Shown here in pieces: positions 46,675 through 55,418 of a stretch of DNA of 64,000 nt. Origin of the DNA: CAVQBC01 sp963848415 (lineage in GTDB: Bacteria; Actinomycetota; Thermoleophilia; Solirubrobacterales; Solirubrobacteraceae); the NCBI GenBank assembly GCA_963848415.1, contig CAWKDN010000001.1, positions 1 through 64,000 of the forward strand, read 5' to 3'. The translations under genes were made by a program, and so were the position numbers. Position 1 is the stretch's first letter; every line of letters starts with the position of its first letter. A model generated the notes under the pieces. The model saw only the letters and a program-made list of their open reading frames with translations, did not search any database and was not told where the DNA came from.

Positions 46675-47574
46675 GGTTCGCGCCGCGCGATCGCCACCGG
46701 CGCGGCGTCGGGCATCGGCGTCGAGACGGCGCGGGCGCTTGCTCAGACCGGCGCCGAGGTGACCCTGGCCGTCCGCGCCCAGAAGCCGGCGAGCGGGTCC
46801 GCGAGGACATCGTCGCCACGACGCAGAACACCACTGTGCACGTCGCCCAGCTCGACCTGGCCGACTTGGCCTCCGTCGACGCCTTCACGGCGGCGTGGGA
46901 GGGCCCGCTGCACGTGCTGGTCAACAACGCGGGCGTGATGGACACGCCCGAGGGCCGGACCGCGGAGGGCTTCGAGCTGCAGTTCGGCACGAACCACCTG
47001 GGCCACTTCGCGCTGGCGCTCGGCCTCCACGACGCGCTCGCCGCTGACGGCGCGGCCCGCATCGTCGTGGTCAGCTCGAGCGGCCACGGCAGCTCGCCCG
47101 TCGGTCTTCGACGACGTGTTCTTCGAGCAGCGCCCGTACGACCCGTCGCTCGCCTACGGGCAGTCCAAGACCGCCAGCGTGCTCTGCGCGGTCGAGGCCA
47201 CGCGCCGCTGGGCGCAGGACGGCATCACCGCCAACGCCCTGATGCCCGGCGGCAGCTGGACCAAGCTCCAGCAGCACCGGAGCCCCGAGTTCCGCGCCGA
47301 GCAGGAGGCGTATGCCGCCGACCCGGCCAACGCGGTTCCGATGAAGACACCGGAGCAGGGCGCCGCGACCTCCGTCCTGCTGGCCACCTCACCGCTCGTC
47401 GAGGGCATCGGCGGGCGCTCCTTCGAGGACTGCCACGAGGCCGAGGTCGTCCCCGAGATCGAGGGCATCAGCGGCGTGCGCGACTACGCCCTCGATCCCG
47501 ACGCCGCCGGCCGGCTGTGGGATGGCTCGCTCGAGCTGCTCGAGGCCGCGCGGCAGAGGAAGGCGGCCGCCTAG
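46669..47574 (+). pseudogene. Short-chain dehydrogenase/reductase, N-terminally short and frameshifted
   Basis: SDR of the retinol-dehydrogenase-like type: cofactor motif TGAASGIGVETARALAQTGA, LHVLVNNAGVMDTPEG, NHLGHFALALGLHDAL, and the YxxxK of the active site in LAYGQSKTASVLCAVEATRR. The frame breaks twice: near 46785 (one base missing before GERVREDIVATTQNTT) and at 47103 (extra G before VFDDVFFEQRPYD). The N-terminus begins almost at the cofactor loop, shorter than usual. With decayed genes on both sides it may be a true pseudogene, although the same class of +1 error occurs in essential genes nearby. Confidence 0.6.
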
Positions 47575-47679
47575 TGTCCCGCGTCTGATTCTCGTTCCGG
47601 GCAGTCGTCGGTCTCAGCGGGGGTCGACCCACCAGGCCGCGCGGGCGGAGCCGCTGCGGACGCTAACGTCGCGAACGGC

Positions 47680-48420
47680 TTGAGCCCGCCGGCAAGTAGG
47701 GACTTGGTCGTCGTCGGCGCCGGCATCGTCGGCGCATCGGTGGCCTATCACGCCGCCCGGGCGGGCGCCACCGTGACGTTGGTCGACGCCGCGCGGCCAG
47801 GCGCCGGCGTGACGGCGGACTCGTTCGGCTGGGTCGGAGCGTCTGGCGTGCGTAGAGGTCCGGCCGCCGGGCTGCGGGCCACCGCGACGGCGGAGTACCA
47901 CCGACTCGGGGCCGAGTTGCCGGGACTGCCGGTGACCTGGTCGGGCTCGCTGAGCTGGACCAGGGAGGACACTGCGCCGGACGCCGGGCCCGGGCAGACG
48001 ATCGTGGACGCGGCCACCGTGGCGACGCTCGAGCCCACCCTTCGGCAGCCTCCGGAGTGGGCTGTCTGGGCGCCGGGTGACGGCGCCGTTGACCCGGTGG
48101 GCGTGACCGAGCGGCTGATCGCGGGCGCTCGCACCCATGGAGCTCGGGTACATCTCGACACGCCGGTTTCCGAGGTCCGCCGGGATACAGCGGGCCAGAT
48201 TGCCGGGGTTGAGACGGCGGCAGGACCCCTCTCCGGCGCGACGGTGGTGCTGGCGGCCGGAGTTGCCACGGCCGCGCTGGGCGCGCCGCTCGGCGTGCGC
48301 GTCCCGGTCGAACCGTCGCCGTCGCCGCTCGCCGCGGCCGTGGGCCGCCTGGTCGCGCGGGAGCTGGTCGACGGAACCGTTGAGTCGGCTCTTTCAGGTT
48401 GCCGCCCGGATCGCTTCTAA
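47680..48420 (+). pseudogene. FAD-dependent (D-amino-acid oxidase-type) oxidoreductase, C-terminally truncated
   Basis: 246 residues where about 360-400 are expected. The FAD-binding start is complete (LVVVGAGIVGASVAYHAARA, DSFGWVGASGVRRG), and VVLAAGVATAALGAPLGVRV leads into the second half, but after about residue 212 the homologous sequence stops and a short unrelated tail ends at 48420. Codon choice is also less GC-biased than its neighbours. Probably a deletion remnant. TTG 47680 is the only start before the Rossmann motif. Confidence 0.6.
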
Positions 48421-48473
48421 TGGTTGCCTCCGGCGGTCGCCTGGTCGGCGCGGCGCCAGCTAGGGTGCCGCGC

Positions 48474-49259
48474 GTGACCAGGGAGACGGAGGAAGAGCGC
48501 TTCACGGTACGCGACAAGGTCGTGATCGTCACGGGCGCAGCGGGCGGGATCGGATCCGCGCTCGCAGGCGGCTTCGCGGCGGCCGGGGCGACCGTGCTGG
48601 CCACCGGGCGGACGGCCGCGTCGATCGAGGACACGGCCGAGCGGCTCGGCCGCGCCGGGCGTCCGGTCACCCCGGCGACGCTCGACGTCACCGACACCGA
48701 CGCGTTCGCCGCGCTGGTCGAGGAGGTCATGGGCGAGCACGGCCGCCTCGACGTGCTGGTCAACAACGCCGGCGTGAAGTCGGGTGAGACCATCCTCGAG
48801 GGCGACCTCGACGCCTGGGAGCAGACGGTCGCGATCAACGCGTGGCCGGTGCTGCGCCTCTCGCGGCTGGCGCTGCCGCACATGCCCGCCGGCAGCGGCA
48901 GCATCGTGAACATCGGCTCGTCGGTCTCCTCCCGCGCCGCGGTGCTCAACTACCAGGCGGGCGGCGCCGACTACTGCCTCTCGAAGGCGATGGTCCACTC
49001 GATCACCCAGCTGCTGGCCTACGAGGCCGCCGCCCGGGGCGTCGTGGTCAACGCGGTGGCGCCGGGAATCGTCGACACGCCGATGCACGGGCGCCCGCGC
49101 GAGGAGACCGAGTCGCGCCACGCGGGCCGGATCCCCCTCGACCGGATCGGCGACCCGGAGGACTTCGTCGGGCCGGCGCTCTTCCTCGCGAGCCCGGCCG
49201 CGCGCTACCTCACCGGGCAGATCCTGCACGTCAACGGGGGGATGCTGATGGAGCCTTGA
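48474..49259 (+). CDS. Short-chain dehydrogenase/reductase
   Basis: 261-residue classical SDR: cofactor loop VVIVTGAAGGIGSALAGGFA, LDVLVNNAGVKSGETILEGD, active-site Ser in SIVNIGSSVSSRAA and Tyr/Lys in GGADYCLSKAMVHSITQLLA; C-terminus LFLASPAARYLTGQILHVNG. It reduces or oxidises an unknown alcohol/ketone with NAD(P). GTG 48474 was chosen: TAGGGT ends exactly 7 bases upstream, while earlier in-frame codons read through the truncated FAD gene. Confidence 0.88.
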   Translation: MTRETEEERFTVRDKVVIVTGAAGGIGSALAGGFAAAGATVLATGRTAASIEDTAERLGRAGRPVTPATLDVTDTDAFAALVEEVMGEHGRLDVLVNNAGVKSGETILEGDLDAWEQTVAINAWPVLRLSRLALPHMPAGSGSIVNIGSSVSSRAAVLNYQAGGADYCLSKAMVHSITQLLAYEAAARGVVVNAVAPGIVDTPMHGRPREETESRHAGRIPLDRIGDPEDFVGPALFLASPAARYLTGQILHVNGGMLMEP

Positions 49260-49344
49260 GGCTCCGGCGGCGTGGTGAGACGCGGCGAACCCCGCATCGA
49301 AAGGGGGGCCGAAACGGAGGTCGGGCTCCGCGAGCGGACAGGTG

Positions 49345-50217
49345 TCAGGCAGGCGCGCCGGCTGCCGCGCCCGCGGCCGCCCGCGCCGCCAAGAGCGTGT
49401 TGCGCAGCAGCATCGCGATCGTCATCGGCCCGACGCCGCCCGGCACCGGCGTGATCAGCCCGGCCCGCTCGCTCGCGCCTGCGAAGTCGACGTCGCCGAC
49501 GAGGCCGGCGTCCGTGCGGTTGATGCCGACGTCGATGACCGTCGCGCCCGGCTTGACCCAGTCGCCCTGCACCATCTCCGGCCGCCCGACCGCGGCGACC
49601 AGCACGTCGGCGCGGCGACAGACCTCGGCCAGGTCGCGCGTGCGGGAATGGCAGACGGTGACGGTGGCGTTGGCGGCCAAGAGCAGCTGCGCGACCGGCT
49701 TGCCGACCAGGTCCGAGCGCCCGACCACGACCGCCTCGGCGCCCTCGAGCGCCACGTCGTGGCGGCGCAGCAGCTCCATCACGCCCGCCGGGGTGCAGGG
49801 CCGCAGGCCGGGGCGCCCCTTGGCCAGCAGCCCCGCCGAGATCGGCGTCAGGCCGTCGACGTCCTTGGCCGGGTCGATCAGCTCGGTCAGCGCCGAGCCG
49901 TCGACCTGCGGCGGGGTCGGCAGCTGCAGCAGGATGCCGGAGACCTCGGGGTCGGCGTTGAGCTCGCGCAGGACCGCCTCGACGGCGTCCTGGCCGGAGT
50001 CGTGCGCCAAGCGGTGGTCGAAGGCGGCCATGCCGACCTCGGCCGACGCCTTCTGCTTGCCGCCGACGTAGACGGCCGACGCCGGGTCGTCGCCGACGAG
50101 CACGGTGGCGAGGCCGGGGCGCCGGCCGCCACCGTCGATCCACCCGGCGACGTCCTCGGCCACCTCCGCCCGCACCTGGGCGGCGATCGCCTTGCCATCG
50201 ACCAGCCCCGCCGCCAT
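49345..50217 (-). CDS. folD: Bifunctional methylene-THF dehydrogenase/methenyl-THF cyclohydrolase
   Basis: 290 residues. FolD oxidises 5,10-methylene-THF to methenyl- and then 10-formyl-THF with NADP+. Motifs: substrate-site YVGGKQKASAEVGM (the catalytic Lys of the YxxxK), ILLQLPTPPQVDGSALTELI, DPAKDVDGLTPISAGLLAKG, RPCTPAGVMELLRRH and VVVGRSDLVGKPVAQLLLAA, ending GGVGPMTIAMLLRNTLLA. Last gene of the sox-C1 operon; its ATG overlaps the gntR stop. In this setting it handles the one-carbon unit released by the sarcosine-oxidase-type enzyme. Confidence 0.94.
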   Translation of the reverse strand: MAAGLVDGKAIAAQVRAEVAEDVAGWIDGGGRRPGLATVLVGDDPASAVYVGGKQKASAEVGMAAFDHRLAHDSGQDAVEAVLRELNADPEVSGILLQLPTPPQVDGSALTELIDPAKDVDGLTPISAGLLAKGRPGLRPCTPAGVMELLRRHDVALEGAEAVVVGRSDLVGKPVAQLLLAANATVTVCHSRTRDLAEVCRRADVLVAAVGRPEMVQGDWVKPGATVIDVGINRTDAGLVGDVDFAGASERAGLITPVPGGVGPMTIAMLLRNTLLAARAAAGAAAGAPA

Positions 50218-51014
50218 CAGCGAGCGGTCCGGGCGCCGGTGATCGGCTGCGGCGTGCTGCCGTCCAGCGCGCGATGGACGTGCAGGTCGAGGCCGCCGGG
50301 GGCGAAGACGTCGCGCGACCACTGCACCGCCTCGCCCGAGGTGAGGTACATGACCTCCTCGAGCTCGAGCCCGGCAGTCGGGCCCGTCACGCCGAAGGCC
50401 GCGCCCGCCGGGTCCTCGGGGGTCAGCAGCAGGGCGGTGACCCGCGTGCGGGCGAAGCCGACGGCCACGCCCGCCTCGAGCAGGTAGTCGAGCACCATGC
50501 CGCCGCGCAGGAGCGTCCCCCGCAGCGCCTCCCCGCCGCCGACCTCGACGTCCGGGTGGATGACGTCGCGCATGATCGCGGCGGGCTCGCCGTCGGCGAG
50601 CACGAGCCGCGACGCGGTGATCGCCTCGCGCCCGGGCTCGACGCCGAAGGCCTCTGCGACGTCCGCGGCGACGGGCGCCGTGGTCACGAGCACGTCGCGC
50701 ACGGCGAGCCGGACGCCCCGGCGCTCGGCCAACGCGCTGTACGCCACCAGCGTCTCCAGTCCCTCGCTGAAGGCCGAGGGCGTCGCCACCCGGCCGACGA
50801 AGGTGCCGCTGCCCTGCCGGCGCACGATCTCGCCCGTCTCCTCCAGGCGCTCGAGCGCCGTGCGCAGCGTGCCGCGCGAGACGCCGAGCATCCCGGCGAG
50901 CTCGAGCTCGGGCGGGAGCCGGTCGCCGCCGCGGTGCCCGCCGGTCGCGAGCCACGTCCGCAGCGCCTCCTCGGTCGTGTCGACGAGCGACACCCGCTCG
51001 GCCGGGACGCTCAT
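50217..51014 (-). CDS. GntR-family regulator with UTRA domain, within the C1 operon
   Basis: 265 residues. Winged helix: LRTWLATGGHRGGDRLPPEL, ELAGMLGVSRGTLRTALERL, EETGEIVRRQGSGTFVGRVA; then a UTRA/HutC-type ligand-binding domain. It overlaps the genes on both sides by the ATGA pattern, so it is made together with the enzymes it presumably controls. The effector may be sarcosine, a methylated amine or a folate intermediate; not decidable. Candidate binding sites lie upstream of soxD (58613-58698). Confidence 0.86.
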   Translation of the reverse strand: MSVPAERVSLVDTTEEALRTWLATGGHRGGDRLPPELELAGMLGVSRGTLRTALERLEETGEIVRRQGSGTFVGRVATPSAFSEGLETLVAYSALAERRGVRLAVRDVLVTTAPVAADVAEAFGVEPGREAITASRLVLADGEPAAIMRDVIHPDVEVGGGEALRGTLLRGGMVLDYLLEAGVAVGFARTRVTALLLTPEDPAGAAFGVTGPTAGLELEEVMYLTSGEAVQWSRDVFAPGGLDLHVHRALDGSTPQPITGARTAR

Positions 51015-51562
51015 GCCAGCGCCGCCTCGCGCGCGGACCAGGCGGTCGCCGCGTGCGCACGAGCCTGCCCCGGGCGCGGATCGTCCGGCAGGCCCGCGAG
51101 GTTGAGCTCGACCAGCTGCGCCGCCGCCCGGCAGGACGCCTCGGCGAGCAGCGCGCCGGTGGCCGCGTCGCCGCGCAGCGCCGGCGCGCCGTCGCGGCTC
51201 AGCTGCGCCGCCAGTTCGGCGACCTCGGCCGCGGCCGCGCAGACCGCCAGCGGAACCTCGGCGGCCTCGCCCAGCGCGGAGGCGACTCGGCCGGGCCGCC
51301 GCGGGTCGTCCGCCGGCAGGCGCTGGGCCTCGAGCACCGGCGCGTAGCTCGCGAGGTCGCGCTCGGCCAGCGCCAGCCCCTCGGCCCGCAGGGCGGCGGC
51401 GCGCACACCGGCGCGACCGTCGGCGAACGCGGCCGCCATCTCGACCAGCCCGGCCGCCAGCGCGCACGCCCACGCGGCCGAGGAGCCGCCGCCCGGCGCC
51501 GGGCGCTCGGCCGCCACCTGCGCGAGCACGTCGGCCAGCGGGCGATCGGCGAGCGCGGTCAC
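51011..51562 (-). CDS. fchA: Methenyl-THF cyclohydrolase/formimino-THF cyclodeaminase family
   Basis: 183-residue helical protein of the FTCD C-terminal/FchA family: opening LADVLAQVAAERPAPGGGSS with the glycine-rich folate loop, then AAWACALAAGLVEMAAAFAD and LGEAAEVPLAVCAAAAEVAE. With fhs and folD beside it, the cyclohydrolase role (methenyl-THF to formyl-THF) is more likely than histidine-degradation cyclodeaminase. GTG 51562 overlaps the stop of a small upstream frame. Confidence 0.85.
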   Translation of the reverse strand: MTALADRPLADVLAQVAAERPAPGGGSSAAWACALAAGLVEMAAAFADGRAGVRAAALRAEGLALAERDLASYAPVLEAQRLPADDPRRPGRVASALGEAAEVPLAVCAAAAEVAELAAQLSRDGAPALRGDAATGALLAEASCRAAAQLVELNLAGLPDDPRPGQARAHAATAWSAREAALA

Positions 51563-51759
51563 CGCGAGTGGACCTTTCCGCGACGTTCCACCCGAAATCG
51601 GCGATCGCCGATCACCGCCAAGCCGCTCTGTCTCGCTGCGCTCGCCACCGGCTTCGCCTCGCGACCCTTGAAGTCCACCAGGGATTCCTGCGGGTCTGCG
51701 TCCTCGCCTGGCGGCGCCGGCGACCGGTCTTTCGAGCGCAGCGTCACGAGAAGACCCAC
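51559..51759 (-). CDS. Possible 66-residue coupled ORF between fhs and fchA
   Basis: GTG 51759 overlaps the fhs stop by one base and its TGA overlaps the fchA GTG (GTGA), so this frame exactly bridges the two genes. The product (LLVTLRSKDRSPAPPGEDAD...RRFRVERRGKVHSR) is charged and resembles nothing known. The DNA also contains a palindrome TCGGCGATCGCCGA and the words TCGCTGCGCTCGCCACCGG and CTTCGCCTCG that recur in the glnA-upstream repeat, so it may be an inserted repeat that kept the operon coupled rather than a real gene. Confidence 0.3.
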   Translation of the reverse strand: MGLLVTLRSKDRSPAPPGEDADPQESLVDFKGREAKPVASAARQSGLAVIGDRRFRVERRGKVHSR

Positions 51760-53438
51760 TAGAAGAGCCCCACCGTCCGGCCCTCGGCGTCGATGTCGAC
51801 GTTGAGGGCGGCCGGCGCCTTGCCGAGCCCGGGCATCTGCATGATGTCCCCGCACAGCGGCACGAGCCAGCCCGCTCCCGTGTAGGCGAGGATGTCGCGC
51901 ACCGGCAGCGTGAAGTTCTCCGGGGCGTTGCGCAGGTTGGGGTCCGAGGAGAGCGACAGGTGGGTCTTGGCCATGCAGACCGGGAACCGGTCCAGCCCGT
52001 CGGAGATGAACTGGCCGATCTTCTTCTCGGCCTCGGCGTAGAGATAGACGCTGGAGGCGCCGTAGACGTTGCGGGCGATCACCTCGATCTTGTCCTGGAT
52101 CGTCCAGTCGTCGTCGTAGAGCATGCGGAACTCGCTCGGCTCCTCGCACGCGTCGACGACGGCCGAGGCGAGGTCGGCGGCGCCGATCCCGCCCTTCGTG
52201 AAGCCCTCGTTGGCCTCCGCCGCAAACGCGCCGGCCTCCATCGCGAGCCGCTTGACGAGCTCGATCTCCTCGTTGGTGTCGCCCGGCCGGCGGTTGACGG
52301 CGACCACGCAGGGCACGCCGAACTGCTTGACGTTGGCGAGGTGGCGGCGCACGTTGGCCATCCCGGACTCCATCGCCGAGAGCCCGTGCTGGCGGTCCAC
52401 GCGCGGGTCGTCCTCGATCCCGCCGTGGTGCTTGATCGCGCGCACGGTCGTCACGAGCACCGAGGCGCTGGGCGTCAGCCCGCCGAAGCGGCAGACGATG
52501 TCGAAGAACTTCTCCATCCCCATGTCCGAGCCGAAGCCCGACTCGGTCACGACGTAGTCGCCGAGCTTCATGCCGATCAGGTCGGCCACGAGCGAGCTGT
52601 TGCCGTGGGCGATGTTCGCGAACGGGCCGCAGTGCATCAGGCACGGCTGGCCCTCGAGCGTCTGGATCAGGTTCGGCTTCAGCGCGTCCTTGAGCAGGAC
52701 GGTCATCGCGCCCGCGGCGCCGAGGTCCTCGGCGGTGATCGGCTTGCCGCCGTCGAAGGAGTGCGCCACGGTGATCCGCCCGAGCCGCTTGCGCAGGTCC
52801 TGCAGGTCGCGCGAGACGGCCATGATGGCCATCACCTCGGAGGCCGCGGTGATGTCGAAGCCCGACTCGCGCGGGTAGCCGTTCGCGCGCCCGCCGAGGC
52901 CGACGGCGACCTGGCGCAGCGCGCGGTCGTTCATGTCCAGCGCGCGCCGCCAGCCGACCCGCAGCGGGTCGATCTTGTGCTGGTTGCCGTGCAGGATCGA
53001 GGCGTCGAGCATCGCCGCCAGCAGGTTGTTGGCCGCCCCGATCGCGTGGATGTCGCCGGTGAAGTGCAGGTTGAGATCCTCCATCGGGACCACCTGGGTC
53101 ATCCCGCCGCCCGCGGCGCCGCCCTTGACGCCGAACACCGGCCCGAGCGACGGCTCGCGCAGCGCGGCGATCGGGCGCTTGCCGATCGCGCCCAGCCCCT
53201 GGGTGAGGCCGACCAGCGTCGTCGTCTTGCCCTCGCCGGCCGTGGTCGGCGTCATGCCGGTCACGCAGATGAGCTTGCCGTCGGGGCGATCGGCCATGCG
53301 GTCGAGCACCGAGAGGTCGACCTTGGCCTTGTAGCGGCCGTAGGGCTCGAACTCGTCGTCCTGGAGGCCGGACTGCTCGGCGATCGCCTCGATCGACTCG
53401 AGCTGGGCCTCCTGGGCGATCTCCAGGCTGCTCTTCAT
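51759..53438 (-). CDS. fhs: Formate-tetrahydrofolate ligase
   Basis: 559-residue formyl-THF synthetase. In the catabolic direction it converts 10-formyl-THF plus ADP to formate and ATP. Motifs: P-loop region VTGMTPTTAGEGKTTTLVGL, REPSLGPVFGVKGGAAGGGM, LNLHFTGDIHAIGAANNLLA, VVTESGFGSDMGMEKFFDI and KTHLSLSSDPNLRNAP. Full length for the family. ATG 53438 with GGAGTCC just upstream, 13 bases after soxB. Confidence 0.96.
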   Translation of the reverse strand: MKSSLEIAQEAQLESIEAIAEQSGLQDDEFEPYGRYKAKVDLSVLDRMADRPDGKLICVTGMTPTTAGEGKTTTLVGLTQGLGAIGKRPIAALREPSLGPVFGVKGGAAGGGMTQVVPMEDLNLHFTGDIHAIGAANNLLAAMLDASILHGNQHKIDPLRVGWRRALDMNDRALRQVAVGLGGRANGYPRESGFDITAASEVMAIMAVSRDLQDLRKRLGRITVAHSFDGGKPITAEDLGAAGAMTVLLKDALKPNLIQTLEGQPCLMHCGPFANIAHGNSSLVADLIGMKLGDYVVTESGFGSDMGMEKFFDIVCRFGGLTPSASVLVTTVRAIKHHGGIEDDPRVDRQHGLSAMESGMANVRRHLANVKQFGVPCVVAVNRRPGDTNEEIELVKRLAMEAGAFAAEANEGFTKGGIGAADLASAVVDACEEPSEFRMLYDDDWTIQDKIEVIARNVYGASSVYLYAEAEKKIGQFISDGLDRFPVCMAKTHLSLSSDPNLRNAPENFTLPVRDILAYTGAGWLVPLCGDIMQMPGLGKAPAALNVDIDAEGRTVGLF

Positions 53439-53451
53439 GCGGACTCCTCTG

Positions 53452-54663
53452 TTAGTGACTGACCGCGGCGGCGGCGAGCTCTGAGACGAGCTTGTCCTCG
53501 TAGAACCGCTCGAGCGTGAACGGCGCGATCAGCTCGGGCGTGCGGCCCGTGTCGACCAGCTCGGCGAGCGTCTTGCCGACGATCGGCGCCGCCTTGAAGC
53601 CATAGGTGCCCCAGCCGGCGCTGACGTGGAAGTTCTCGACGTCGGTCTTGCCGAGGATCGGGCTGTAGTCCGGGCTGAGGTCGCACAGGCCCGCCCAGCT
53701 GCGCAGGATGCGCGCATGCTCGAGCTGGGGGAAGAGCTCGAGCGTGTGGCGGGTGAGGTCCTGCAGGAAGTTCAGCGTGCCCTGCATGCGATACGTCGTC
53801 CACGGCTCGATCTCCGAGCCCATCACGAACTCGCCGCGGTCGGACTGGCTGATGTAGATGTGCATCTGGGAGGAGACGATCACCACGTCGAGGATCGGCT
53901 TGACCGGCTCGGTCACGCACGCCTGCAGGATGTGCGTGGTGATCGGCATCTTCACGCCGGCCATGTCGGAGATCAGCGAGCTCCAGCCGGCGGTGCAGTT
54001 GAGCACCACGCCGGCGCCCACTTCTCCGCGCGTCGTCTGCACGCCGCTGACGCGGCCGTTGTCGCGCGTGATGCCGGTGACCTCGGTGTAGGGATGGATC
54101 TCCGCGCCGCCCTCGTCGGCGCCGCGGGCGAAGCCCCACACCACCGCGTCGTGGCGGATGATCCCGCCCGGCGGGTGATACAGCGCGGCCTGGACCGGGT
54201 GGGTCGCGCTCGAGTCGATGTTCATCGCCGGCGCGAGCTGCTTGATCTCGTCCGGGAAGATCAGCCGCGAGTCGATCCCCATGAGCCGGTTGACCTCGGC
54301 GCGGTCGGCCATCACGAACTGCGCCCGGTCGGTGTGGGCCAGCGTCAGGTGGCCGATCTGGGAGAAGAGCAGGTTGAAGTTCAGCTCCTGGGAGAGCCCC
54401 TCGTAGAGCTTGACGCTCGCGTCGTAGAACTTCGCGCCCTCGGGCGTCTTGTAGTTCGAGCGCAGGATCGTCGTGTTGCGCCCGGCGGCGCCCGAGCCGA
54501 TGTAGCTCTTGTCGAGGATCGCCACGTCGGTGATCCCGCGCTGCTTGAGGTAGTAGGCCGTGGCGAGGCCGTGCGCGCCGCCGCCGATGATCACGACGTC
54601 GTAGCCCTTCTTGAGCTCGCCGCGGCGCCGCCACATGCGGCGCTTGCGGAAGAGGTCACGCAT
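53452..54663 (-). CDS. soxB: Sarcosine oxidase beta subunit (SoxB) or N-methylglutamate dehydrogenase MgdA
   Basis: 403-residue flavoprotein. FAD motif VVIIGGGAHGLATAYYLKQR; the flavin-attachment region YHPPGGIIRHDAVVWGFARG with His171, equivalent to the residue that binds FMN covalently in corynebacterial sarcosine oxidase. It oxidises the N-methyl group of sarcosine or a related N-methyl amino acid. Its ATG overlaps the soxG stop by 8 bases. MgdA of the N-methylglutamate pathway is homologous, and the nearby split glutamate-synthase genes make that assignment possible. Confidence 0.9.
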   Translation of the reverse strand: MRDLFRKRRMWRRRGELKKGYDVVIIGGGAHGLATAYYLKQRGITDVAILDKSYIGSGAAGRNTTILRSNYKTPEGAKFYDASVKLYEGLSQELNFNLLFSQIGHLTLAHTDRAQFVMADRAEVNRLMGIDSRLIFPDEIKQLAPAMNIDSSATHPVQAALYHPPGGIIRHDAVVWGFARGADEGGAEIHPYTEVTGITRDNGRVSGVQTTRGEVGAGVVLNCTAGWSSLISDMAGVKMPITTHILQACVTEPVKPILDVVIVSSQMHIYISQSDRGEFVMGSEIEPWTTYRMQGTLNFLQDLTRHTLELFPQLEHARILRSWAGLCDLSPDYSPILGKTDVENFHVSAGWGTYGFKAAPIVGKTLAELVDTGRTPELIAPFTLERFYEDKLVSELAAAAVSH

Positions 54664-55418
54664 GGCCGGCCTCCTGGGGCTGCTGGGCTGTGTCTGGAAG
54701 CGGGTCGAGCGCGTCGAGCCCGACGGGCTCGGCGCCCAGGTGGGCCGCGGCGTCGGCGACCACGGTCCACAGGTACTGGCCGAGCGCGGCGCCGACCCAG
54801 GCGAGGTAGCGCTCGTCGTCCTCGCGCAGCACGAAGCCGGGGGTGCGGGCGACCGAGCCGGGCCGGAAGCCGTGCACCGGGGTGACCGCCGGGCGCAGGT
54901 CCAGCGCGCAGAAGCGGGCGAAGACCTCGCGCGCGAGCGGCCCGGCGATCGTGAGGGCGCAGAAGGCGGAGGTCAGCTCGACCACCGAGGCCAGGCCACT
55001 CGCCGCCGCGGCGGCCTCCTCCAGGCTCGCGCGCAGGGCGGGCACCGTCGCCGGCTCGCACAGCACCAGCGCCTTCTCGCGACGTGACCGGGCACCACCA
55101 GGCGCCCGCGGCGCGCGTCGCGCAGCCGGGCTGGAGCTCGGCGCCGTCGGCGCAGCGCGCGACGATCGCGGCCAGGTCCTCGGCGCCGGCCTGCAGCTCG
55201 AGCTTGCCGAGATGGGAGACGTCGGCGAACCCGGCCCGCGAGCGCAGGGCCTCACGCTCGCGCTCGCCGTCCGCGTAGCCGACCGCGACGTTCCAGCCGT
55301 CGCGGACCTCGAAGCGCGCGCCCGCGGCGCGCGCGCTGCGCTCCATCGGGCTGCGCGCCAGCGGCGCGAAGCGCTCGCCGGGCTCGATGGCGTCCGGTGC
55401 CAGGAACTCGAAGCTCAT
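54656..55418 (-). CDS. soxG: Sarcosine oxidase gamma subunit (SoxG/MgdD), one frameshift in this sequence
   Basis: About 253 residues: a GcvT-like fold seen as LRSRAGFADVSHLGKLELQA, CALTIAGPLAREVFARFCAL and a C-terminal PGFVLREDDERYLAWVGAAL. An extra base at 55079 (TCG-C-GAG on the minus strand) splits the gene after AAGAWWCPVTS; the correct continuation is EKALVLCEPATVPALRASLE on another frame. The gamma subunit lies at the interface of the heterotetramer. Overlaps soxA and soxB, so the operon is otherwise intact and a base-call error is likely. Confidence 0.8.

Noticed and set aside
49260..49344. Riboswitch (glycine, THF or SAM) controlling the folate genes
   Set aside because: The apparent promoter is only about 10 bases from the soxD ATG, leaving no leader, and no riboswitch core motif was seen here or upstream.
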